Source: Multifurca ochricompacta
Lineage: Eukaryota; Basidiomycota; Agaricomycetes; Russulales; Russulaceae
DNA length: 23,726 nucleotides
Reading direction: 5' to 3'
Assembly: GCA_022496185.1 (NCBI GenBank)
Contig: WTXG01000432.1
Coordinates: 1 to 23,726, forward strand
Both the position numbers and the translations under genes were made by a program. Within the stretch, counting starts at the first letter, position 1; every line of letters starts with the position of its first letter. The notes below the pieces were generated by a model. That model did no database searches, was not told where the DNA came from, and worked only from the letters and a program-made list of their open reading frames with translations. This document shows positions 8,642-15,768 of this stretch, piece by piece.

Positions 8642-8953
8642 TGTTACACCTCAATTTTATACCATCAAAGGCGCAATATGCGCCCATCAACTCTTTCCTA
8701 TTTTCCCCGCTACTTTTAATCAGATCGGTTGATCACAATATTACTTTACTATATAGTAGTTAGATAGCAAACACCTCGAGTCTCAGACTCGAGCTCTTGT
8801 ATCTTTCGGTATTGCAATCAGACTTTGTTGTTTCTCCTTTCTCTGGATTGTCCTGCGAACAATCCCAGACATCTAGACCACTGAACACCTCCTTCGGAGC
8901 CCCCAAATCACGACTTCCGATCTCGCGCACGATACGGCCTGCCGACCGTAACA
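8642..8953 (+). repeat. 3' LTR of element B
   Basis: This 312-bp sequence begins TGTTACA directly after the PPT and ends CGTAACA, giving inverted termini. It contains a TATA-like box and a palindrome at the predicted start. The flank at 8954-8958 (ctacc) would be one copy of the target duplication. Its partner would lie left of the window. Confidence 0.87.
8750..8795 (+). promoter_or_regulatory. LTR promoter and predicted self-primer of element B
   Basis: TATATAG at 8750-8756 is followed 35 nt later by AGACTCGAGCT (8785-8795). That sequence is the downstream arm of a perfect palindrome at 8775-8793 (arms CTCGAGTCT and AGACTCGAG around one C). By analogy with A, C and H, the missing 5' primer-binding site should read AGCTCGAGTCT. 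Confidence 0.62.
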
Positions 8954-8961
8954 CTACCTTG

Positions 8962-9536
8962 TGTCATGAACTGACACCCTAGAAGACCTCCCGACCCCCT
9001 AGAAATTCCTAGATGCTCCCAGAGACCTTGCAGAACCCTCAGAAATGAAGATAACCCTAGATTAAGACCAGAGAAGGGCTGGTCTGGACCAGGGCCAGAC
9101 TCCTGCCAAATTGGAGACCTGTGGGAAGAGTACTAACAGAACCCCACAATGCCTAAACAGCAATCCACAAACTGCAGACTGCGGACTGTGGATTTCTAAG
9201 CCCAAAAGTGGGGCTATTCTCATTGGTGGATCAGTAGGGAGTTAAAGCAAAGTTAACCTCCCCTAAAGTGGTGCACAGACCAAAGTCCCAGTTGTAATTA
9301 CATATATAAACCCTTTTGGAATAGAATGGACAGCTCCAGACTGTCCACTTGTGATCCAGTCCCTGATTACCTAGGAGATTAGCCCCACCTTGTGGAAGGC
9401 TTCTCATCCCTTGCCCTTGAGCTGTTTGCTTCGTCTTCCTGCACTTTCACCCTCACTCTCATCCTTTGCCCACTCCCAAATCCTTTCCCCCTCACATACA
9501 ACCCACTGTCCAGGCAGTTGACAGTGAGTTGTAACA
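8962..9536 (+). repeat. LTR of element H (separate family)
   Basis: This stretch has no credible gene. It begins TGTCATGAAC and ends TTGTAACA. Inside are a TATATAAA box and a 10-nt sequence whose exact complement lies 2 nt after the 3' end. The left boundary is the less certain one. It is placed by the TG terminus and by resemblance to TGTCACGAAC with one CpG lost. Apart from its termini the sequence does not resemble the LTRs of A, B or the C/E family. It is cut short downstream by element C. Confidence 0.66.
9303..9347 (+). promoter_or_regulatory. LTR promoter and self-primer of element H
   Basis: TATATAAA at 9303-9310 lies 35 nt before AGACTGTCCA (9338-9347). A near copy in opposite orientation (TGGACAG at 9328-9334) precedes it and gives 7-bp hairpin arms with CTGTCCA. 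Confidence 0.66.
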
Positions 9537-9538
9537 TT

Positions 9539-9548
9539 TGGACAGTCT
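9539..9548 (+). other. Self-priming primer-binding site of element H
   Basis: TGGACAGTCT begins 2 nt after the LTR end. It is exactly complementary over 10 nt to AGACTGTCCA inside the LTR (9338-9347). It begins with TGG, so a tRNA primer cannot be excluded. The internal complement and the 2-nt gap shared with A, C, E1 and E2 favour self-priming. Confidence 0.62.
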
Positions 9549-9618
9549 CTTTTACAGCAGACAGTGACTGACAAGTGCCCTAGTGTCCCAATACAGCTCC
9601 CCCACATCTTCCACTTTG
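9549..9618 (+). other. Short leader remnant of element H
   Basis: Seventy bases of pyrimidine-rich, non-coding sequence remain of element H after its primer-binding site, before the LTR of element C begins. No ORF or motif is visible. The rest of H is not found elsewhere in the window. Confidence 0.5.
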
Positions 9619-10196
9619 TGTTACAACTAGGACTGAGTGACCCTCTTTTCTTCACTCTCCCCAATGAGGATCCTTCTCTTCTGCCTACCCTTCATTTCTT
9701 GATCATGTCCCCGTCCTGGGACCCATCACATGCCTTACTCCCTTCCCCATGACTGCCTTTGTACATATTGACTCCTTGTTTACACTTGCTTATGCCTCTC
9801 TTGTCTTTTATCTCTTATCTCTATGACTGGACACTTAATTCCCTATCAGAAGCAGGCTTTACGCCCTCCACTTTCATATATTCAGGCCCACTTGACTCCG
9901 TATCCTTATCTTAGACCCCACTCATTACGTATATAAGTCCATTGTAGCTACAGTGTAGACCTCAGACTCGACTTATTGAATACATTGGTGCCTGTCTTCT
10001 GGACATCCCCTTTGAATCTCTGACTCGTTCGTCTCAGTGCTTTCGGCACTTCTCCGTTCACCATTGTCTTAGGGTACAGCCCCTTTGACTTTGACTCATC
10101 CCATTAAACTCCAAGGAGCCTTATTGGTTTCTTATCTGAAACATTGAACAATGCTGTCACACAAGTCGTGTGGAATGTCCCACACCAGACATAACA
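9619..10196 (+). repeat. 5' LTR of element C
   Basis: This 578-bp sequence begins TGTTACA and ends ATAACA, where sister LTRs end CGTAACA. It aligns throughout, in reverse orientation, with the LTRs at 12176-12760, 19063-19627 and 21697-22277. Shared blocks include TTCTTCACTCTCCCC near the start and TTATTGAATACATTGGTG after the primer sequence. Confidence 0.9.
9930..9974 (+). promoter_or_regulatory. LTR promoter and self-primer of element C
   Basis: TATATAA at 9930-9936 is followed 34 nt later by AGACTCGACTT (9964-9974). This is an exact 11-nt complement of the primer-binding site at 10199-10209. The primer keeps its one CpG although CpGs nearby have decayed. Confidence 0.78.
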
Positions 10197-10198
10197 TC

Positions 10199-10209
10199 AA
10201 GTCGAGTCT
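10199..10209 (+). other. Self-priming primer-binding site of element C
   Basis: AAGTCGAGTCT starts 2 nt after the LTR end and is the exact complement of AGACTCGACTT in the LTR. The same 11 bases occupy the same place in E1 and E2. No TGG start is present. Confidence 0.82.
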
Positions 10210-10215
10210 CTCATT

Positions 10216-11722
10216 GTGGCTTCCAGCTGCAGTCAGACCCTGTTTAAAGAAGAGCTCATCAAACGCAGAGATGAGAATAATCTTTCACAACAAGTACTTG
10301 GCTCTGCTGCTTGGAAAGACTTTGAAACCGAGTTTGGATACTATGTCTATCACAATGGAAGATACCAACCGGTAGAATACGATGACAAGAAAAGGGTTTG
10401 GTATTGTATCTGATACTCGGATAGCCGAAACTCTTGGGTAACAACTAGACCTGCTCCACCAGAGTTCGGGCTAGGGCCGTGGAGAGAAAACCCTCCCGCC
10501 ATTGTTACTGATTCAGAAAATGAAGAATACCTAGACGAAAGCAGTGAAGACGCACCAGTATTAGCAGCAGCTACTGCCCTGGTTGCACCAGAAGTTGTCA
10601 CAATCAGAGCCCCTGCATTGACAACTCCTACAATATCCTCCCAATCCACAACCACTGTCACCCAACAAAGAATGTCAACCATCGCAGCCCAGATTCCAGC
10701 ACCACTTCCTCCTCCCCCTCCTCCTCCTGCTGCTCCCATGATTGCTGCCCCAGGGAATCCCCCGTCATCAGGACGACTCTCTGGAGTGCTCCCACAGACA
10801 TTCATGGAGATCACTCTCAGAGCAGGAAGTTCATGCTGGAGTTCACAACCTTCAGAAATTTCAATCACGATGTCCCCCAGATTGTAAATCCCTTCCAGCA
10901 CACCAACCTCTTTCTCTCATTAATCCAAGGAGAAGCAGTTGATGACTGGACCATGGAACAGCTTGAATGGCTGAATGACCAAGTGGAGGGTGGAAGTCCC
11001 ACCACAAATGAAGGACTCTGGGAAGTGGTTGCCCAGAGGTTTAAAGATGCCTACACTGATGGGCAGGCAAAGCAGAAAGCTGCCTGAGAATTAAAGGGCC
11101 TACAAATGGAGAAAGGGGACTTGGACAGTTATGTCGCCAAATTCCAAAGCACAGCCAACCAGGCTGGATATGATGTGGATGAGGAAGCCACCCTGGACCT
11201 TTTCTCCCAGGACTCCCAAACCCACTTGTTAAAAACATTATCCAGTTTCACCATCCACAAAACTGGACTCAATGGATCAATGCTGCATGGCGACAGCAAC
11301 AAGATTATCTTGACTTCCAGAACACTTTGGGATCGAGACAAAGAAAGGAAAACACGAGACCAGTGGAAGGCAGTGTTCAGAGTCAAACCTGCATCCCCAT
11401 GAGACCCAAATGCTATGGATACCTCTGCTGATCGAACCAGAGCCAGAGCTACACTCACAGAAGACGAATGGCTGATGTTGATGAAGGAAGGGAGGTGCTT
11501 CCGATGTAAAGCTCAAGGACACATGTCATGTGACTGCCCTAAGAAAGGAGCACGGGTGCTGAAGCCACTACTACCCCTGCCCTGGCCTCCAACAATCCAC
11601 CAACAGTGGACAAACAAACAAAAGAAGAGAAGGCCCACGATATATGGGCAAATATGATGAAAGAGAGTGAGGAAGTGTGCGCTATCCTGGTTGAAAAAGC
11701 ATTCGCAAAAAAGGATTTTTGA
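10216..11722 (+). pseudogene. Element C Gag (broken)
   Basis: Gag of the C/E family, in fragments. The N-terminal domain reads LGSAAWKDFETEFGYYVY and RVWYCI, then stops at TGA 10411-10413, where sister E2 has CGA in the same context. A Pro-rich linker follows near 10680-10760, then a capsid-like domain (FNHDVPQIVNPFQ near 10860). TGA at 11083-11085 replaces CGG of E1 and E2. The zinc knuckle CFRCKAQGHMSCDC lies near 11497-11538; its penultimate-type Arg is now Cys. The C-terminal tail WANMMKESEEV...KKDF ends at TGA 11720-11722. The frame starts at GTG; no ATG is in frame between the LTR end and the conserved N-terminus. Confidence 0.82.
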
Positions 11723-12150
11723 TTGGCTCAACCCATCGGCCTGGGCACGAGCATTACATGTAACCTCTGTGTATACTAGTCACTTCAAATCATTGAAAAT
11801 ACCAGTGCATTTCAAGACTACACAGAAAACAGCTGATTGCGACATCCTGATAGACTCAGGAGCTACCGATAACTTTATCAGCCCATGAATGGCAAGAACC
11901 ATGGGACTGGGATGCTGGAACTTCCCCAAGAAAAGAATATATGGAATATTGATGGAATGGCTAATTGAGCTGGAAAGATAACACATTACACTGATCTCAA
12001 GGTCCAAGTAGGAGAAAGGATGAAAACCATCCACTTTCTCATCACCAACTTGGGAGAAGAAGATCTCATTTTGGGGTACCCATGGCTGGCAGCATTTGAA
12101 CCAAGGATTAATTGGAGCGATGCGACCATGGACAAGGAGTTCTACCCTGT
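11723..12150 (+). pseudogene. Element C protease region, truncated
   Basis: This is an aspartic protease of the retroviral type. The catalytic motif ILIDSGATDNFISP lies near 11847-11888 and ends at TGA 11885-11887, where E1 has CGA. A second TGA near 11966 replaces an Arg codon (CGA in E1). The distal motif ILGYPWLAAFEP lies near 12068-12103, followed by INWSDATMDKEFYPV, where homology ends. The protease frame is open upstream across the gag stop (KRIFDWLNPSAWARA), in the +1 frame relative to gag. An ancestral frameshifted Gag-Pol is therefore plausible. RT is missing. Confidence 0.8.
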
Positions 12151-12175
12151 TGTTACGAACCCTGTCCCTCCCTGT
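12151..12175 (+). other. 25-bp LTR-start-like fragment at the C/E1 junction
   Basis: TGTTACGAACCCTGTCCCTC followed by CCTGT resembles the first bases of the C/E family LTR in plus orientation (TGTTACGAACCC then a GTCACTCCC-like run). It is sandwiched between element C protease and the inverted end of the E1 3' LTR. CCCTGTTGTTACG occurs twice, at 12145 and 12170. Confidence 0.5.
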
Positions 12176-12760
12176 TGTTACGTCCGGTGCAGGACGTTCC
12201 ACACGACTTGTGTGACAGCGTTCGTTCGCGAGTAGATAAGGGGTCAATAAGATCCCTTGGAGTTTAAGTGGGAGGAGTCAGAGTCAAAGAGGCTGCGCTC
12301 TAAGACACTGTTAAGCGGAAAGTACCAGAAGTACTGAGATGATCGAGTCAAGCGTCCAAAGGGATGTCCAGAAGACAAGCACCAATGTATTCAATAAGTC
12401 GAGTCTGAGGTCTACAAGGTAGCTACAGTGGACTTATATACGTAATCGAATGGGCGTCTAAAGATAAGATGTACGGAGTCATGTGGGCCCGAATATACGA
12501 AAGTGGAGGGCGTAAAGCCGCACTTCTGATAGGGAATTAAGTAAGTGTCCGGTCATAAGGATAAGAGATAAGAGATAAGCAAAGGGGCGTCAAACACATG
12601 TACAGTAACACAAACAGAGACAAAGGTCATCACGGGGAAGGGAGCAAGGCACGTGAGGGGTCCCACGATGGAGACGTGATCTGATAATGAAGGGTAGGCG
12701 GCAGGGAGGGGTTATCATTGGGTAAGAAGAAAAAGACTGGGAGTGACTGGGTTCGTAACA
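12176..12760 (-). repeat. 3' LTR of element E1
   Basis: This 585-bp LTR in minus orientation runs from TGTTACGAACCC (minus start at 12760) to ACGTAACA (12176). It directly follows the PPT at 12761-12774. It carries TATATAA (12440 to 12434) and the family primer sequence (12406 to 12396), 34 nt apart. Confidence 0.9.
12396..12440 (-). promoter_or_regulatory. TATA box and self-primer copy in the E1 3' LTR
   Basis: Minus-strand TATATAA at 12440-12434 and AGACTCGACTT at 12406-12396 match the layout of the 5' LTR. As part of a 3' LTR this copy would drive transcription outward into element C, but such activity is only inferred. Confidence 0.65.
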
Positions 12761-12774
12761 TCACCCCCTCTTCT
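12761..12774 (-). other. Polypurine tract of element E1
   Basis: Minus-strand AGAAGAGGGGGTGA abuts the LTR start TGTTACG. This fixes the LTR at 12176-12760 as the 3' LTR of E1 and shows that the third ORF lies inside the element. Confidence 0.9.
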
Positions 12775-12791
12775 GGTTCTAGCAGTCCCGG

Positions 12792-13985
12792 CTAGAAACG
12801 ACTCGTACCGTCATCATCCTGTACCAGCTCCAAGTAATCATCGGCTACATTACGATCGTCCATCCGATACGTTTCCATCTCTTGTGGGCATGCGTGGGTG
12901 CGGAGGAAGCCATACGGACCGCGCTGGCCACACGCGCAGCACAAATCGTAGACTGGGCAATCAATCTCTTTATGCCCGGCATTGTGACGGAGACACTTGC
13001 CACACCAGCCCGACGGGTTGGTGATAGCTGGGGCCACCCCTACGCGTCGAAAGATGCAGTGTCGACTCCAGTGGAGATTGCTTCGGCAGTGTCGGCACCA
13101 CTTGCGGTTGAGGGGGCAATTCCAGCTAATGTGATATCTGCTATCACATCGCCAGCAGGTCTCCCCACGTGGATTCTCGTGCAATCGTGGCATCTCGAGC
13201 CGACTTGGCAGCAGTGTCGGGGCCGCCCCCAGCGTCCGAGGAGGGAGAGGTCGTGCATAGGTGTCGGCGTACCTTTCAGCGATCGTCTGATACGCATCCC
13301 CCGCCTCCAACCTCTTCCTAATCTCGACAATCTCCTGTTCCAACTGGAACATTCCATTCGTCAGCCTCGCCATCATCTTCGCGTGCTCCTTATACTGTTG
13401 ACTCAGTGTTCTCCGTAGGGTGATGCTCTTCCGCAGCCTCATGACTTCCGCCTTCAGGCGTGGGAGCCTCATATCATTTATCACCTCTTCAATCGCGAAG
13501 GCGCGACAGTCCTCTGCGGCAAGGTGGCCCAGCTGCTCATCAGTCAGCGTATGGTGCAGTCGACCCGTGTACCTTTCTTCCAGATAGATGGGAGCCCCGT
13601 AAACCGGTCCATCCTTCTTCATGCATCCTGCCACGTCCATCCCTCCATTGGTGTAGTAGATATACTTCGCGATGGCCTTGGAACCGTCGGCCATCGTGAT
13701 CTCCAGAGGGAAGTACATTGACGAGTTGGGGTTGTTGGGGATGAAGGGGAACTCCGGGGCTTCATCATCGATCTCCCCATTGAGTAGGTCGTTGGGATGG
13801 GGCTCTTCGCAGTGGGTAAAGTCGTCGTTTGGGTTTGGGGATTGGTTCTTGGTACGGGCTTCTGCAGCGTCATAGTCGATGGGGGAGGAGGGACGAGTGG
13901 ACGGGTGAGCGGACGGGAAGTTCTCGACAACAGTCATTGGGGAGGTGAAAGCGTCGACAGCGGCAGAGGCGGCAATAAAAGACAT
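12792..13985 (-). CDS. E1 third ORF: coiled-coil protein with four zinc-knuckle motifs
   Basis: An uninterrupted 397-codon frame begins 75 nt after the pol stop and ends 17 nt before the PPT. Residues 1-90 are Ser/Pro/Asn-rich and acidic, probably disordered. Residues 91-150 form a compact region (YFPLEITMADGSKAIAKYIY, later YGAPIYLEERYTG). Residues 165-235 are charged and helical, a likely coiled coil. Knuckles follow: C277/C280/H285/C290 and C297/C300/H305/C310 (both CX2CX4HX4C), C328/C331/H338/C343 (X6 spacing) and an irregular C349/C352/H364/C366. The C-terminus is acidic. Trp residues lie next to the first three Cys pairs. This suggests nucleic-acid binding. Standard Ty3/gypsy elements have no such ORF. 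It is not Gag: the E1 Gag with its own single knuckle lies at the 5' end. An env-like role is unlikely, because I see no signal peptide or membrane segment. The function is unknown. Confidence 0.78.
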   Translation of the reverse strand: MSFIAASAAVDAFTSPMTVVENFPSAHPSTRPSSPIDYDAAEARTKNQSPNPNDDFTHCEEPHPNDLLNGEIDDEAPEFPFIPNNPNSSMYFPLEITMADGSKAIAKYIYYTNGGMDVAGCMKKDGPVYGAPIYLEERYTGRLHHTLTDEQLGHLAAEDCRAFAIEEVINDMRLPRLKAEVMRLRKSITLRRTLSQQYKEHAKMMARLTNGMFQLEQEIVEIRKRLEAGDAYQTIAERYADTYARPLPPRTLGAAPTLLPSRLEMPRLHENPRGETCWRCDSRYHISWNCPLNRKWCRHCRSNLHWSRHCIFRRVGVAPAITNPSGWCGKCLRHNAGHKEIDCPVYDLCCACGQRGPYGFLRTHACPQEMETYRMDDRNVADDYLELVQDDDGTSRF

Positions 13986-14059
13986 GATGGATTGTTCTGT
14001 GGTAGTAATTCGCTGGGTAGCATATACTGGGGGACTTGAGAGAGTCTGGGGCTATCCTT

Positions 14060-14860
14060 TTAACTGTTCTTGGGCGCTTTTGGGTGTCGGGCGTGGAACT
14101 CCGCGATAAGGACCGGGGCAGAGATATCTCCGGCTGGTTCCCATGAGTTGTCAGAGGCTGGGAATCCCTTCCACTTAATCAGGTAGTACAACTTGCGCCC
14201 TCGGCCTTGTCGCTTCAAATCTAGAATGCGTTCTACTTCCCACTCTTCTTCCCCGTTGATAAGGTCAGGTGGCGGTCTCGGGAAGTTTTCTCCGTGCAGA
14301 GGTGTCTCTTTGTAAGGGGTGAGTAATTTGGCATGGAAGACCGGGTGAATGCGCCACGCAGGGGGGAGTTTGAGTTCGTATGACACGTCTGACAGCTTCC
14401 TTGTTATCTTGAAGGGTCCGTGACGTCGGGGTGCTAACTTGGCTGTTGGATGTGACGTGTGAATGTTCTTCCCTTCCAGCCAAACCAGGTCATTGGTTCG
14501 ATAAGGTGTGAACCTTGTGGGCTTCTCTGCCAGGGTCTTTTGCGCCTTCGACAAGTTCTCATTGGCCGATTTTCGAATCTCTTCCCATTGGTTGATATGC
14601 TGGGTGGCCGAAGGGACGTTCGTCGGCTTTCCGGTCCATGTAGCTCGAGGCGTCCATCCCATGATAAGTGAGAATGGGGAATGTTTCGTGGTGCCATTGG
14701 GCCAGGAGTTGTGAGCAAATTCTGCCGTTGCGAGCCAGTCCGCCCAGTCGTCCTGTCGTCCATTGCACCAAAATCGAAGGTACTGTTCAAGCCACTGATT
14801 TGTTCTTTCTGACTGTCCATCTGTCTGTGGGTGATATGCCGTGGAGATATTTGCGCGATA
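14060..14860 (-). pseudogene. E1 integrase C-terminal half with chromodomain
   Basis: This frame continues pol after a one-base frameshift near 14855. It first reads ISTAYHPQTDGQSERTN with the catalytic Glu, then reaches the clean 200-codon stretch from 14662. That stretch includes DLVWLEGKNIHTSHP, the RRHGPFKI module (GPY/F type) and a chromodomain (EVERILDLKRQG, then LYYLIKWKGFPASDNSWEP) near 14240-14085. The natural stop is at 14060. The chromodomain keeps its aromatic and acidic positions. The third ORF begins 75 nt downstream. Confidence 0.88.
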
Positions 14861-15768
14861 TTCAGTGTTCTGCAGAGTGCCCTGGCGAACATGGATGTGA
14901 AGCGTGGGTCTCGGTCTGAGATGATCTTTTCAGGAAGGCCATAGTGTCTGTAAACGTGATCTAGGTAGAGCTTGGCCACTCCTTCTGCCGTGATGGACTC
15001 ATTGCAGGGTATGAACAGCGCTGCTTTTGAACAGTCATGGTCGGTGACGGTCAGGATTGAGTCAAAGCCTTTGGAGGTGGGAAGTTTAACAATGAAGTCC
15101 ATGGCTATTGTCTGGAACGGTTGTGAAGTCGTCGGTGTAATTGGGAACAATGCCGGCGGGTGTGGGTGTGTATTCACTTTGTTGGCCTGGCATTCTGCGC
15201 ATCCTTTCACGTATTCTTCTACATCCTTCTTCATGTTCGGCCACCAGTAGTCTCGTTTGGCCAGGGCGTAGGTGTTAGCGATGCCGGGATGTCCTGCAGA
15301 GGGGAGATCGTGGTGAAAATGGATCACCCCCCTCTTAATGTTGTCGCCACCGGTGACAACGAGTCGATCCCCGTCCTTCCACCAAAGGCCGTCGATTTTC
15401 TTCAGATTATGTGCATCCGCCCAAGTTTCGCATAGTTGTTGATTCATATTTTGCGACACCTGGGCCCATAGATCCATGTCGTGAAGACTGACAACAGCCG
15501 TCCTTGTGAACACTTCCTCTGGGAGTACTGTCACATCATTGTTGTCCTCTGTACCATTGTTTAGATCAGGTCGTCTTGATAGGGCATCTGCACGAGCATT
15601 ACGACTTCCAGCAATGTGCTTCAATTCGAAGTTGTATTCTTCGAGCTCTAGGACTTCGCGAGCGACCCGTCGGCTTATCTTGTGGGGTTCCTTCCAATAG
15701 AGTAGGTTGGAATGGTCGGTATGAATGATGGTCTTGTGAGGTGTTCCCGCTAGGTATGGTCGCCAATG
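14861..15768 (-). pseudogene. E1 RNase H end and integrase N-terminal half
   Basis: Pol continues here after the TGA at 15769. The RNase H end (HIAGSRNARADALSRRP, near 15620) is followed by the integrase zinc-binding domain: HFHHDLPSAGHPG (His 105 and His 112 of the 15624 frame) and GCAECQ (Cys 142 and Cys 145). The first catalytic Asp is in AMDFIVKLP (residue 176) and the second in ISDRDPRFTS (residue 237). After LNIAQ the correct reading moves to another frame, so the remainder of this frame to 14434 is not the real protein. An intact copy would need only this frameshift and the upstream TGA undone to have one Pol, which makes E1 relatively young. Confidence 0.87.

Larger units (their letters stand above)
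5190..8953 (+). mobile_element. Element B: Ty3/gypsy chromovirus, 5' part missing
   Basis: On the plus strand the order is RT, RNase H, integrase, chromodomain, a degenerate third ORF, PPT and 3' LTR. The 5' LTR, gag and protease are absent because element A lies at the 5' break. Homology to the RT start becomes recognisable near 5190 (ATAATCAAACCATCA, the IKPS-type approach to SPYASPFFF). Internal stops are TGA and at least two frameshifts are present, so it is a dead copy. Confidence 0.9.
9619..12150 (+). mobile_element. Element C: LTR-gag-protease of a CpG-decayed chromovirus
   Basis: On the plus strand the order is 5' LTR, primer-binding site, gag and protease, ending abruptly about 45 codons before the point where sister copy E2 ends. 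It is the same family as E1 and E2. Compared with them it has lost many CpG dinucleotides to TpG or CpA, including those at its LTR end. The RT and downstream parts are missing beyond the junction near 12150. Confidence 0.87.

Noticed and set aside
9539..9548. tRNA primer-binding site at element H because it begins TGG
   Set aside because: I matched no tRNA 3' end. The internal LTR complement, the 2-nt gap and the TATA spacing fit self-priming better. A tRNA search would settle it.
8954..9618. Host intergenic DNA or a host gene between B and C
   Set aside because: No credible ORF. TATA box, inverted termini and a self-priming pair identify an LTR over most of it.
11705..11713. A-AAA-AAG as a programmed -1 frameshift site
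   Set aside because: The -1 frame meets a stop (TAA) about 17 codons later and does not join the protease frame, which is +1.
12176..12760. Solo LTR inserted in element C
   Set aside because: A polypurine tract and an element-internal ORF adjoin its right edge, so it is the 3' LTR of E1, not a solo LTR.
12882..13418. Plus-strand ORF of 178 codons antisense to the E1 third ORF
   Set aside because: No motif or plausible start context. The minus frame has ordered Cys/His motifs and spans the whole interval between the pol stop and the PPT.
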